This document shows, in pieces, positions 25,501-43,104 of a stretch of DNA of 64,000 nt (positions are counted from its first letter, which is position 1; each line of letters starts with the position of its first letter). Location: contig NW_020312370.1 in the NCBI RefSeq assembly GCF_002999335.1, forward strand, positions 186,001 through 250,000, in the 5' to 3' direction. The position numbers and the translations under genes were made by a program. Under the pieces are notes generated by a model, which made no database searches, had not been told where the DNA came from, and saw only the letters and a program-made list of their open reading frames with translations. The stretch is from Cyclospora cayetanensis (lineage: Eukaryota; Apicomplexa; Conoidasida; Eucoccidiorida; Eimeriidae).

Positions 25501-25589
25501 TTGAATGCAGACTCACTACTAACATAGTAAGGAGTTACTGAGTGCTTCTTGAAAGAATTTTGGCCTTACCCTTCCTGCGCCCTTCAGAT

Positions 25590-25790
25590 TTCTCGGCATG
25601 AGTAAAGAGGGACAGCTAGGGTGCGCGTTGTTGAACCCTCTAGTAACCCTAAGCGTTCACCGCTAGCTTCACACAGCATATAGGGAACACGCAGACATTG
25701 TACTTTCTTGCATCAAACTGACAGTATTTCTGAAATAGGTAAGATATACAGGCAACCCGATTGGTGAGTTTTCTACTGACTTGCAGCTAA
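25590..25790 (-). repeat. LTR-like block at right end of copy B
   Basis: GGGACAGCTAGGGTGCGCG is followed by AACTGACAGTATTTCTG, AGGTAAGATATAC and GGCAACCCGATTGG, paralleling 11390-11550 (GCGGACAGCTAGGGTG, AACAGTACTCTG, ATAAGATATACG, GGCAAACCAATTGG). Confidence 0.6.
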
Positions 25791-27327
25791 ATATAACTGG
25801 TGTTGTAGAAAGTGCTAATGTGTAGCCTCGCTTGCCACTTTCTGGCCATCCCCCTCCTCCTCCTCCTATGAGGCGCAGCACAAAGGATAAATGCAAAAAG
25901 GGAAAGAAGAGTGACGAAAATCGCCAGAGCATCTAAACAGGGGTAGGAGGAAACAAAAACCGCTAAAGAGACTGAGTAGTAAAGAACCAGGATATGTATT
26001 CCTACTTGGAACACTGCTGACGCACGCTTCTTTTTGCGCCTGTGTTGCTAGAAGCATGGCAAGGGCGCACGGTATGTGGCTACGACACTCTTGAAAACAG
26101 TGCACCAGTCTCTATACGGGTCACAAAATCTAGCCACCTGCACACCGTGCCATGTGAGAAAAGGGAAGCGAGCAACACAGAAATAAAACACTCGGTAATC
26201 CATCTATGTTCCTCTTTAATGGTTGTTGTGACGAATGAAGATGGGGTTCTGCGGCTTCTTTTGTGAACGAGAGCACAAGCCCTTCGATATTTCTGTGAAC
26301 GCATGTATTCGTACTTTCTGCCTGAGGTCCCTAGGGCTGAACTAGTTGGGATAATGGCAAGAAAGGCTCTTACCCCTATTCTGTGTTTTGCCCGGATATA
26401 AGACGCTCTTAGGCTCACGCAGCTTTTAAAATATACCAGATTACATTCAAGCGCCTTTCTATAGGCCTAAGGCCCTGGGGGTCGGAGAGGAGAGCAGAGG
26501 GGGGGCTGTACCTGATACTGTCTTCCGCTGCTCGCCTGAGAAGAGTCGTAGGAGGACTAACAATGAGCATATTGTTCCACTTGGAGTTTTACAATGAAGG
26601 AGAAGAAATAAACGGATCATTCTACTGATATACATCAGAAGGCATGAGGCGAGCCGTTCACGCGAGGGCCCCGCACTCATCGGTTACTGTCTCGTATTTT
26701 GCAATATAGATCCTCATATCTTATTTAGCTTGCTTATATTATTTACGCCCTTTCTTTCAAATTCTTTTCAGTGTACTCAATTTTTTCTTATGTGCCCCCG
26801 TTAGCTCTGTGGGCTCGCGGCCGACCAGCTCCGCTGATCGGTTTAGCCAGAGCTCCTGGTTGGGGCCTCTCTCCTCTGGGCGACTCCATTTTCTCTCTTC
26901 CTTCCGTTATTTCTCTCCTTGCACAACTTCTTCTTGGCATGCCCTGTCTGTTCCAACAGAAGACTAAACCGCGTGGGCCCGCGTGCCTGGTGGGACAAAC
27001 GCCGTATCTGCTGTCTCGTCCAGCCTTCAGGGGGGCCTCCTGAATGCTCTAATTTCATACCCCTACGGTCCTGGCGTCTTCGAGTCTATCGCTGCAGCTG
27101 GGGGGCCTTGCTGCCGCCACGCTTTTCAAAGTACCGGCTGCAGACCTCCAGGGCTTGTTGCAGGCTTCTCAGAGGGTCAGTCTCCTTGTTCCGGGCCAAA
27201 AAGCTCCATGCAAAAGTAAAAGCACCAGGAACAATCCATTAACGGAAGAATTCGACACGTGCTGTGTTAAGCCGCGGCCTTGGGGCCCTCGAGGCTGCAG
27301 CACCACCATCCCAGTCGTAGAACCGCG
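25791..27327. other. Intergenic region and 5' flank of the kinase gene
   Basis: It contains a short CCT/CTC-rich run near 25850-25868 and nothing else that I can support. The GC-richer part after about 26800 is presumably the promoter or 5' UTR of the kinase gene. Confidence 0.45.
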
Positions 27328-33199
<5,872 letters not shown>

Positions 33200-36100
33200 G
33201 TTGAACGGTGTTTTACTTATAGCACTTTCGTCAATTACAGAGTCTAATCTTCCTGATCTCTGTATCCTTTTCTGTGTTACTACGGCGCAACTAAAGAGAT
33301 AAAGTTAAGATGCCGCTAGTGGGATGCCGAGATACAAAACGCAGAGGGACGTGGGTGGATTTAGGTGCTACTTGGTGAATCCCTCTGCCTTGAGTGCTCC
33401 CAGCTTTGCCCGATATGTCGCTATTTGCTCGTTTATGTGTGCCCTCTCAGGACCTGGGGCAAAGCAGCAGCATCTCCAGACGACCCCTACAACTTCTAGT
33501 CCAGTATTGCATACCTTTCTGGTAGTAGCTTGTATGTTGGATAGACATGGACCCTCTGAGGGCCTGTTTTTCGGTTTCCCCCGTGCTTTAGGGTCGGTCA
33601 ACGAGGAGGATCCATCGTCCCTAGTCTAAGTTACACTACTTCCCTGCTGCTTGAAGGGAATGAGAAGAGCAGGAACGTTAAAGATATTGGTTGACACGTT
33701 GTGTGGGCCGGGTGTACGATTCCCGTACTGGAAACAGCGGCACCCACACAAAACGCGTGAAGCCCTGCAGAGCACACTGATGCTACGGCTTCCCACAAAA
33801 GTAGCCGTGCTGCATGTTGCCCCGCAGAGGCTAACTGCAGTTTCCACACCTCCTCAACTATGGTACCGCAAAGGGGCATAGAGTTCCGCTTTGTTCAGTG
33901 GACCTATGCTGGCAAGGATATGCAGATGTGATGGTGCGAAGAAACAGTGTGGCGACTGCGTGGCTCTCTTATCATCGAAGTCCCAAAATGCAACAATTTC
34001 ACCACCGTATCACCCCTGATATCCCCCCAATGCCTGTTTGCTAGTGTAGGCATGACGTTGGAGGAGCTGCTGGAATGCAGTTCTGTCGTATCGGCTTTGT
34101 GGGTCTGTTCAATTTATTTCTTGCCCCGGACCTACGGGGCCACCGCGGTGCTGTACGCCTGTGGTGGTGCGCCCGCAGTCCGCACCGGTACCGTTCGGGC
34201 TGTGGCTTATTTTATTTGGAGGAACGACGGCAGAAATATCTGCGGGAGCAGAGTTGTAGTTATTTCGCTTGTCAAGCGCCTCGTGTCCCTGTTAGAGGGC
34301 AGCGCTGCCCTGATTCTTGGAAGAACAATTTCAGGTAACGTAGGCAGCTTATTGATATGATCTACTGCAGGGAAGTGGTAAAAATGTAAAAGCCAAATAA
34401 ACAGGCGATGCTTCCACAAGAGAAGCCCGTTTGCCTCTTCTGTAGAAGGGAAGGCTAGCGAATGTAACGGATGGAGGTACGGAACGCGATCACGTAGATA
34501 CATATGCTCGAGTAAGCACATAGGTGCAGAGGTACTTACTGCATCTATCAGAGATGCTCGTGGCAACATAGGAGCGTTTAAAAGGGAAAAGGTTCGACAT
34601 CTAATGTCAACAGCAGAGGGTTTTTTGTCCGTCCAAAATATAACTCTGGTCCATGAGCTAAAATGTTAATCGTTTTTTTCTTTATGCAACTAAATTAATT
34701 ATGCAAGTAATGTTGTTACTTTGGCAACTGTGATATTAGAATTCAAGCCACGATTCACTATCGACAATGGTTACTGAGTAACCTGGCTCACGCATAAAGG
34801 AAAGCACATGGCTTGTCCCGCAAAAGCAGCTCAGCACACGATCCTGATGTTGGCACGTTCTATTCATTTGGAATCACCCCTAGCTATATACAAAACATAT
34901 CTTTGGCGCATACATGTGAGTTAGCTAACTGAGTGCAGCTGCATGGCGTGCCTTGGCTCGACAGTGCATGCTAGTCCCACCCTTCCTGTCCCCCTTCCTA
35001 TGCATGTGTAGAGCACAGTGGATTGAGGCCAGTTGGATCTGCTATGTTAGAGATCTCTCTAAATTTCCCATCAACTAACTCAAGCTGCTCCTTACACCAA
35101 TAGTCACTTGCTTCTCACCCAACCCTTCAAGAAAGGGTCGACAGACTGTGCAAGAAGCGTTGCATGTGCCTATCCACGAGCACCGCTTACAGCCTCAGCC
35201 CATTAGCACGAAGGAGAAAAAATTCTTTCATCTGCGTAGTGCATTCACCAATTCTGGTAGAATCTACTGCAAGTCTGTGCACTGCGTACTAAATGGCGCT
35301 TTCAGCATCCTGAAACACTGCATTACCACTCCCATTTCACAAAAGTGGATTAAGCAGAAGCTTGGACTAAATTTTGCAAAAGATGGTGTTTAGGGCTGCG
35401 CTTTAAAGGCTAAAAATACTAGCATGTCTACCAGGGAGCCGCTAGCCCATCCAGTCCAGCGCTCGGTGAAGAATTTCTTGCCAGCTTTATAGCCACTAAG
35501 CCCCTTTTAGGCTATATATCCCGTATATATGTACGCTGGATAAAGTATTTCAATGTATAGTAGGCTGTTAAGCAGGATTGCTCGTTAGTTGGGTGGATAT
35601 GCATCTGTGCACGGAGACCCTGGTGGACCAGTGGTTCGCCTGTAGTTAGTTCACTGACAGTCTCCTGCCTGATAACAGCGCTTGAGTAGCTGTTGCTTTC
35701 TTCGCCCTTTCTTGAAGTGTGCAAAACATTATTTCTGAAAATTTTGATTCCTACGGCATAATCAGGGCCTTCAAACAGCCGGAAACTTGCTCAGTTGGAG
35801 TCACCATGGTTTCCCTGCAGTTGGCAGCACGTTACAACAATTGCACGAAGCCAACATTGCCAAACAGTTTGCTTATATCTTTCAACTCGCAAAATACATT
35901 GATTTATTGCTTTTTAAATTCGACATGGTAGCACTGTGAAACTTACAGGGCCTAAGGATGCATGATCGATGTGCTCCCCCTTTTGATTCTAAAATATTGC
36001 CTCAACTGACACTAGAACTGGTCGCTGCCGATTTATTCACTTCAAGCCCGAAATTCGGGCCCGAAATTCCATCCACAAGAGCTAAATAAAATGCAAGCTT

Positions 36101-39000
36101 GAAATAAACTCTCGCCACGTGGATCAAGTGTGCCAACGTTGCCACCACAATGAGAACGGGAGCCACAGGGTGCGAAAATAGCAGCTATCGAGAGCTCCAC
36201 CTGACTCATTATGGACGCTAAAAAACCACAGTTTCGTATTGTATAGCCCCTTACATGAATACTTGTTATACCACCTGGTTTTAAAGAGAGACAGCGATGA
36301 GTGAAAAGTATATTTGGTACAGCCCTGGGGCATTCCGAGAAGGCACCGTCAGATTACCTGCTTCCACGCATAGCATCTAATCTACTGCTAGTACTACTCC
36401 ATGTATCAGTATTCGCAGCTAGAAATAATAGAGGCTCTCCTGATTTGAGCTCTCCCTACTGGTGGGAAACTACCCCCCGAACGCCACCATTGCTAACATG
36501 CGGCACGGCCCACTTATTTAATCTGCAGCCCATTGCAGCTGCATAGTAGTAGTTTCGATAGCAACAGCTCTATAATTGACTGACGGGAACGAAGTGCTGT
36601 AGACCCTAGAGAGTTGCTGACATCTAGAACCCTACTGGACCGAGTTCACTTCGACTGATCCCTCTGGTCATGCATGTCTACTCTACTCCATGCCCTTAAA
36701 AGGTTCTGTGCAACAGAAAGCCTAAAGCACCAACTAGTGTGGGGGCTACTCCATAGGTAGTAATCATCTTGATTTAACAAAAATCAGTACTACATATACC
36801 CGTTGATTCTCCAAAGTTTAACCTACTAAGCCTTCAAATGAAGAAAAACTGTCTTTGACACAACCTGCTGATCCTGCATATGTGGCACATCGCATTTTCA
36901 TGTGTACAGTTAGAGCTTAGGCGCTTGAAATTTGAAGGATCCTCGTTAGCAAAAGGCCTGAGCACAATATTTTTCGTGCCGATTACAACTTTATGGCCTT
37001 AATACGAAATACAAACCTGCCCATCGCAAAGTGTGATCCTGATAGTGGAATATGACACGATCATTTTATGTGGTGATCCGCTCAACGGAGCCTGAGACTG
37101 CCTAGCTGAACTCAAATGCTGGGTGGACCTCTGGAGATTGACTTGTGGACCATGTTTTCAGCCTCTGGTATATGCAGCATAAGTCAACGGTATATAGAAC
37201 CTTTAAATACATATTCAACTGTGTGATCTATTTTCACGGTGCAGTATGTTATATATGGGTGCCATTGGTTTGGCTCGAGATTTTACAGCACTATCTGCAG
37301 TGCAGGCAAAAAATTATTATGGTGCCTAAAGCAGGTTATTACGCGCAATTTTTGAAAATCATTGATTGGTTGCCTTGTGGTTACACCTCTTGTTTTGTTG
37401 AGGCTAGAGCAGCTTTAAACTTATCGTGTAGTAGTCCAAGCACCGCTTGGGTGATTTCCATTTCGTTGGCTTTTCTATCAACGTACTGACTTCGTGAGTT
37501 GGACCTCCTTTCATATTATTTTTTGCAGAGCCCCAGGAGTCCCAATTCATTACTGTGACTGCTTTTTGCCTGTGGAGCACATGTATTAGGTGCAAACCTG
37601 TGCGAAACTTCGGACGTCACGTTACGACAGCGTGCGCCCAGCTGTCCTCTATCCCCTCTTGCCTGAACCCTGTGCTATGAAGGAAGGGCATAGGAAAACT
37701 CTTCAGTGGTAACTTAAGAGCCTTCGGTCAACTTCAAACAGGGTTTGAGGCTGATGGTCCCCTTCATGGATATCCCAGAAGGCGCGCTTCTGTGTAAGCA
37801 AAGTATGCAGAGCTTCCGTTTTTGTTTTAAGGACTGACAACACTCCTGTGTCCGTTATAAAGCACAGCATAAGGGTCAGAGCAAAATGCTGAGTGTAAGT
37901 TGACTAGCAGATCCCAGCATCCCTCAAATGGTTCCACTATTGTCTGTGAAACTTAATGGTCTTTTACTAGTCTAAATGTGCAGGATTAGCCACTAGGTTG
38001 TCGATGGTAGATCAATGGCTGGCTAGGTGGCCTTTAGGCTCATGGTGAAATGAATACAACTACAGACTCCAAGTGGGGCGCCTGAGTTCAAATCTCTAGA
38101 ATCTGGCCTATACTTTTATTCGGCTTTGCGTGTGTAGCTGCAGTTGGAAAAATACAGAGATGTCCGCATTATGCAATGTGGTAGGGTACCGGGTAACCTC
38201 CCTACCTAACGCTCGAGCAGCGAGCATTGATCATCAAGTGGGAAAGCATGCCTGAATAAGCTGCGTTGCCTACTCTGCATACAAGTCTATCCTTACTAAT
38301 TAGTGGAAGGCAGGAATCGGGAGTATAAGCCAAATGAGTGGTTGATACCGCGGCTAGCGTTTGCTAACCACACGCAAAATTCAAGAACTTGTGCACTTGG
38401 GATGCTTAGACTGTGTATGAAAGCCATCTAGACATATACATCAGCGCCATCAACTAGATGGCATGCGTCAACCTCCGCAGCGTCAGGGTGTGTCCTATAG
38501 ATAAGCATCTGTGCAGCGCATATCATGTGCTGCGCTAGATGCAACGCCATGCTACCGCTGTGCAGAGATCTCTAGACAAATAAACAGTACATCTTGTGTA
38601 AAGCTCAACATATATATTCTTTAAACGACCAGTAATCTAAGCATAGCGAAGTTTACCAGACTTACTTTTGGGCGTAGTGTTTCCATTCCCAAATCCCCAT
38701 TTTACACGATGGCCCAGTGTGTTGGACTCATATTCAAGATTTACTGTACACTTGTTTGGGCCCTTTTCTGTTCGGAGCCCCTCTACTATCACTTTGTATC
38801 TTGCAAGTTCATGCCTTCGCTAAGAAGCCTACGCCATTGTAGGGCTGTGCACTAAAATTTCCCCCTCCTCGCGAGCACGACACATCCCCCCTGGCGAAGG
38901 CGTCTTGTGCTCCGCTAGCGAGCTCAAGTGTGAGTTTCTCTAGACGAGCTCTCTTCATGTGTCCTGTAGGGATTTGCTGCGTGTTCTCCACATTCCCCTG
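33200..39000. other. Long intergenic desert
   Basis: There is no gene with a recognisable motif across 5.8 kb. An open frame at 33947-34360 (137 codons) has biased, signal-like composition but no family and no splice partner I can defend. Around 37630-37680 the words GTGCGCCCAGCTGTCCTCT resemble the LTR core, so a further degraded LTR may lie there. A tRNA-Leu-like string sits at about 38031-38110. Confidence 0.45.
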
Positions 39001-39730
39001 TTTCACTGGTGCCTAAGTAATTTTCGGCCGAAAGAGCCTGCTAGCCTTGTGCTGCATGGTAGCTTCCGCAAGCGGCTGCTGGTAGTAAGCCCCTTCCTTG
39101 AGCCCCCGTCGTCGCATCGGCGGGGCAAACGAGCCTGCAGTTGACTGACGGAATCGTTTGTGCCGATCGCGCTGCCCAGCGCGGACGAGCGGCGAGGCAA
39201 TCGGTAAGGTTTCTGGCTGGTACCGTTGCCTGTTCCTCTGACGTGCCGCCCCATTTGACCAGATACTGGATAGAGTTGCCGGCGTTGCTTTCAAACATAA
39301 TGTCGTCTTAGGTGTCTGTTGCCTGTCCTGTGGCGTCTTAGACACGGAGCCAACCGACTGCTGCTTCTTCAGAGGTCATTTTAGGGTTGCACATTTGGTC
39401 TCTGACAAGTCGAGAGTTCACAAATATCGTGGCGAGTGTACGAAAAGGTGAGGCAGCCCGGGAGCTCACCATGCCTATCCGCTTCGCTACCAAAAATGGT
39501 CTGCAGTAGTGAGGCTCCAGCGTGGACCAGGTGGGTGCCCCCGGGGAGGTCCGGCTGTCAATCCACACTTTGTTGCCAGCAGAAAACTCAGCTTCCTTCG
39601 TCGCGCGGATTCGGCGAAGATGATGCTGTCGCCGTTCAGCCCTGGCCGCATGTCGGTACTACGAAAGAGAAGGCGTAAACCGTGCATTGCCCTACAATTC
39701 GTCTTTAGACCTTTCAAAACGTAATATCAA
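39000..39730 (-). mobile_element. Integrase C-terminus plus chromodomain of a chromovirus (copy D)
   Basis: On the minus strand, about 39600-39340 encodes FSAGNKVWID and LEPHYCRPFLVAKRIG, matching the gypsy integrase C-terminal pattern (F--GDKVWL, then KL-P-W-GPF-V--RIG). In the same frame, after two stop codons, about 39280-39170 encodes IQYLVKWGG followed by EEQATVPARNLTDC. This is the chromodomain pattern YLVKWKGY-E-E-TWEP--NL-NC with two of the aromatic cage positions recognisable. A chromodomain fused after integrase defines the chromovirus branch of Ty3/gypsy elements. The two parts share a frame, so this fragment is relatively young. No RT was recognised on its 5' side. Confidence 0.75.
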
Positions 39731-42411
39731 GGAGCTCCGGTGGGATTTCCGAGTCATACAGACAGCGCGATGCTTAATAATGTATGAGGCTTACTGCGAG
39801 TCATTTTACACAAAGCTTCGTGCAACCAGGCGTTTACGCATTACTTTTCGCAATACGTAATGTCTTAGATTGCTTATTTCAAAAAACGTTCATGGGCATA
39901 TTCCATAGACGTATGCAGAGCTTCTTGTCTTAAAGCTGTGAACAATCACCGTTAAAAGCCTCTATTAATGTTTAAATAGCATCAGCTTGATTATTTGATA
40001 ACAGCAACAGTTGATTCCCTTAATTTAGCTCGGTGCTGGAACCCGCTATCCAAAGATACCACGGGGCTCCCTTGCAACAGTTAAGAGAACAAACAGAGTA
40101 AAGTGCACAGATAAGTACGCGATTGGAATCTGAAAAAGTAGTCGCAGTGATTAATTTACCACACTGACTCTCACCGGGCCAATAGAGATGCTCTTATTAT
40201 TAACCCCCACTGGGATTGCACTCTACAGTGCACGCAATCAACATTCCATAGCCAAGTGGTGATATACATAAACATACGTGGTACTTTCGCATATATTTGT
40301 CTGCTCCATTCAGGCTTCAATTTGCTACTAGTTATGAAGGCTCTTAATATTGGTGGATGTAAAGCGAGCTTGCTCCCCCAGGAGGCTTTGTGGACTATTC
40401 TTATTTATTCCCAGAGTAAGAACAAGGGTACACACTTACTTGAGATAGTGTTTGTGAGGCTTTTGAGGAAGGCTGAATAGAGCGCTTATCGAGTTTGGGA
40501 ACTTAAACATGCGCTCTCAGCCAGAATTGATAAACCATGGTATTCCATAGTGTTTAGGAAGCTACATAGAATGGTTGCTCGCTAGCAAGAGTCATCCATG
40601 TACATGCCGTCGTTGGAATCCCGGGTCTGGAGAGAGGCCGAAATACAGCAGAGAAGCTACCTCGCGTTTGCACTGTGGCGCGTTAGGGGTGCAGATGAGT
40701 TTCTACAAGCCTAAAGCAATTAGGTACAGTCTTTCGCAAAGCAGATCATGCAATAATTTGTATAGTAAAAAGTTGCTGCAGAATTGGACTAGTCGTACTC
40801 GGTGTAGATTCTTCCACATACATACATATGTTATGGAAAAGCTTGATTCTCCCGTATTGGCTTACACGGTTAAGAATTGACAAAGAGCAAGGTGAGCTTC
40901 TCCTCTACCATAGCACAACACGTGCATTTTTCTATGGTAAAGTATTAGGTGCATGTGCTGCGCGTTACATAGCAGAAGTAGAGCTTCCATATAGGCTGTT
41001 CAACTGAGGCAGATGTCTTTTGAGTAGGGTTTTGTAACTTTTGACTATCGATACCCCTGAGAGCGCACACAGCGAGCTTTATGGAAGGCCTTTTTTGCCT
41101 ATTTTTCCGCAGCTATGCAAGCGACCCACAACTCTATTCACGCCAAATGGCGGGAAAATAATAGCACCTGGCGAAAGTTTAAGCTATGAACAAGTATCAC
41201 AAACAGTGAGTTGCACACATGTGAATGTAAGTGGCGCGTTAAAGGGGCTCCTGTAATTACGGCTGCTGCTGTAGTACATCCAAGAAGGCAATAAAGGATG
41301 CATCAATCGATGACTCCTTGGACAAGCCGTTTGTCTGCAACCTTCCTTCTTGAGCCCACACACGCAGATCGTACGCAAGAAGCTTCAAAAATTGACACAA
41401 AAAGCTGCGAAACATCTGTCCCAGGGGTCCTCTACTTGCCCAACCCAATCGGTTTCCTCCTTGAGGAGAGTTCTGGCACAGTACAAAGGATTGCACCTTT
41501 AATTATTCGGGGCAGCTGCACAAGCTCATGCCGTAACTTCGTGCACTTGCATACAGACAGGCAGTATTAGAGTGTGCAACTATCTGTACTCCGCAACAAA
41601 GGAATATAAAACCTGTCAGATGGCAAGGTCAACGCTGCAAGATAGTGTATTGAATATCAGTGCTGCAGTTTTGTAGCTGCGTAAGTGGAGCGTGGCTTGA
41701 TGCAACAGTTTTGGATAGCTTGCCAGATGAAACTTTTTAGATATGTCAAAGGATGGTGCTTACAGTGTGCCACGCGACTTTAGCAAGTAGCGCTACCTGA
41801 GTATTCTCAATTTATTTCTCTACTGTGTTTTATTAAGTGCTACCTCTTATTTGACTTATAAGGACCCAGGCAAACCCATGGTGTCCTCATTAAAGTTCCC
41901 AAGTAAACTATATACATCTTGCAAGATACGTACAAACGGGAAGGGCCTGAGCACCAGAATCGGTTTTTTGGTGTAGCTGTTAGAACTATGGACTATTCGC
42001 AAAAACAACAAATTATGGAGCCTACTTCGGGACACTTTCATTCAGCACCACAATGTGCATGCGCTTAAAAAATGGCTGAAGAAAAGAAGGGTGAAATTGG
42101 TGCTTAGGATGAACGCGTGCAACCCTGCAAAGAACATGCCTACAGAATTACATTATCCTGCAATCTAAAGGCAGCGGGAAGCCGCTTCTCGCTGTGAATA
42201 GTTTTACTTCGAAAGTAGAACTTGATATTGATAATTTCTTTCCCCATTTACGCAGTGGTGCACCTCGATGATCCGACATCCAATGGCATGGAGGACTCAA
42301 CAACAAAACTGCAGCCAGTGGCACAACTTCGTTTTACCAGAAATTAAACGCGCGACAAGTTGCCTACGCTTGACCCCGAGATGGCAGTAAGTCCATTAGA
42401 AGATAAAAATC
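39731..42411. other. Intergenic desert, no gene seen
   Basis: The remainder of copy D may extend here on the minus strand, but I could not recognise an integrase core or RT. Open frames are short and without motifs. Confidence 0.4.
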
Positions 42412-43104
42412 ATGAGCGCTGTGTTGTTGGCTTGCACTGGCTATTCAAAACATGAAGGCGGCAATGTGGAGACAAACTCAAGGGCCAAGAGACTCTCACG
42501 GAACGAAAGCAAGCAGCAACGCACTGCCGCTCTCGTCATACAGAACCCTCCTGAGGGGAGCAATCCAAGCTCCTTCACGATAGGCATACTGTACCCCTAC
42601 ACCTTGATACAACCACAGCATAGCGACCCTATAGAATGTATAAATGAGCCTGCACATCGGTGGGCACATGTAGAGTCCCCGGCCAATGTTGCAGGTGTCA
42701 GCACCGTCCTCTTCTTTTCAGGACATCAATTCCTGTACAAGCTTTCTAAAAGGCAACTCAACCAGTATTTGGTTGATTCTTCAAAGCTGCAGCTGTATCA
42801 AAGCCTTACGCTGCCCTTACAGGCAGAATGTAGGGCCTACGGGCTACTGGAGAGGTTCTACCTGTTGCAGCTGCACATCACAAAGTTTTGGATTACAGAC
42901 TTTCCAGCAGGAGGAAGAAGAGGAAAAGATAGAGGCACGCATAGGAGATTGCTAGTGCTTCATAATCGGCTTGACAGGCGACTCTGCAGACCGCAGCACA
43001 ACGTGTGCGCCAGAAAGCTTGAAACGATGCACGCGTTTTCCCCCCAGGTGACAGGGCTCAATGCCCATCTAACCCTGATCAGCCGCTCGCAGAGGGTCCT
43101 CTAG
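42412..43104 (+). CDS. Unassigned 230-codon open frame converging on SDS22
   Basis: An ATG-initiated frame runs 230 codons without a stop and overlaps the last four bases of the SDS22-like gene on the other strand. The predicted product has no signal peptide, membrane helix or family motif that I recognise, and its composition (many Leu, Arg, Gln, Ser) does not differ obviously from random translation of this DNA. It could be a real single-exon gene, the antisense of the SDS22 3' UTR, or chance. I give it low weight. Confidence 0.2.
   Translation: MSAVLLACTGYSKHEGGNVETNSRAKRLSRNESKQQRTAALVIQNPPEGSNPSSFTIGILYPYTLIQPQHSDPIECINEPAHRWAHVESPANVAGVSTVLFFSGHQFLYKLSKRQLNQYLVDSSKLQLYQSLTLPLQAECRAYGLLERFYLLQLHITKFWITDFPAGGRRGKDRGTHRRLLVLHNRLDRRLCRPQHNVCARKLETMHAFSPQVTGLNAHLTLISRSQRVL

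Larger units (their letters stand above)
22320..25790 (-). mobile_element. Ty3/gypsy copy B with internal deletion (minus strand)
   Basis: LTR-like blocks in minus orientation sit at about 25790-25590 and 22530-22370 (shared words near GCGCAC-TGCACA and CTTCTTCTAT). Between them, the integrase core is still readable at 24307-24104, with VFEEVWTNLTMNLLVGLPEV and SSVTAHEVVQFFLDR, matching copy A at 7800-7560 and the gypsy integrase family. Upstream of it, 24780-24690 matches copy A 10560-10470, yet in copy B these two landmarks are about 450 bases apart and in copy A about 2.7 kb. The RT/RNase H part has therefore been lost from copy B. The region 22930-23290 matches 6430-6760. The integrase frame here is open over about 200 bases, so this copy is less mutated than A. 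Confidence 0.72.

Noticed and set aside
33947..34360. A 137-codon frame downstream of the kinase
   Set aside because: It has no motif and no supported splice link; possible only if the kinase has an extra 3' exon, which the sequence does not establish.
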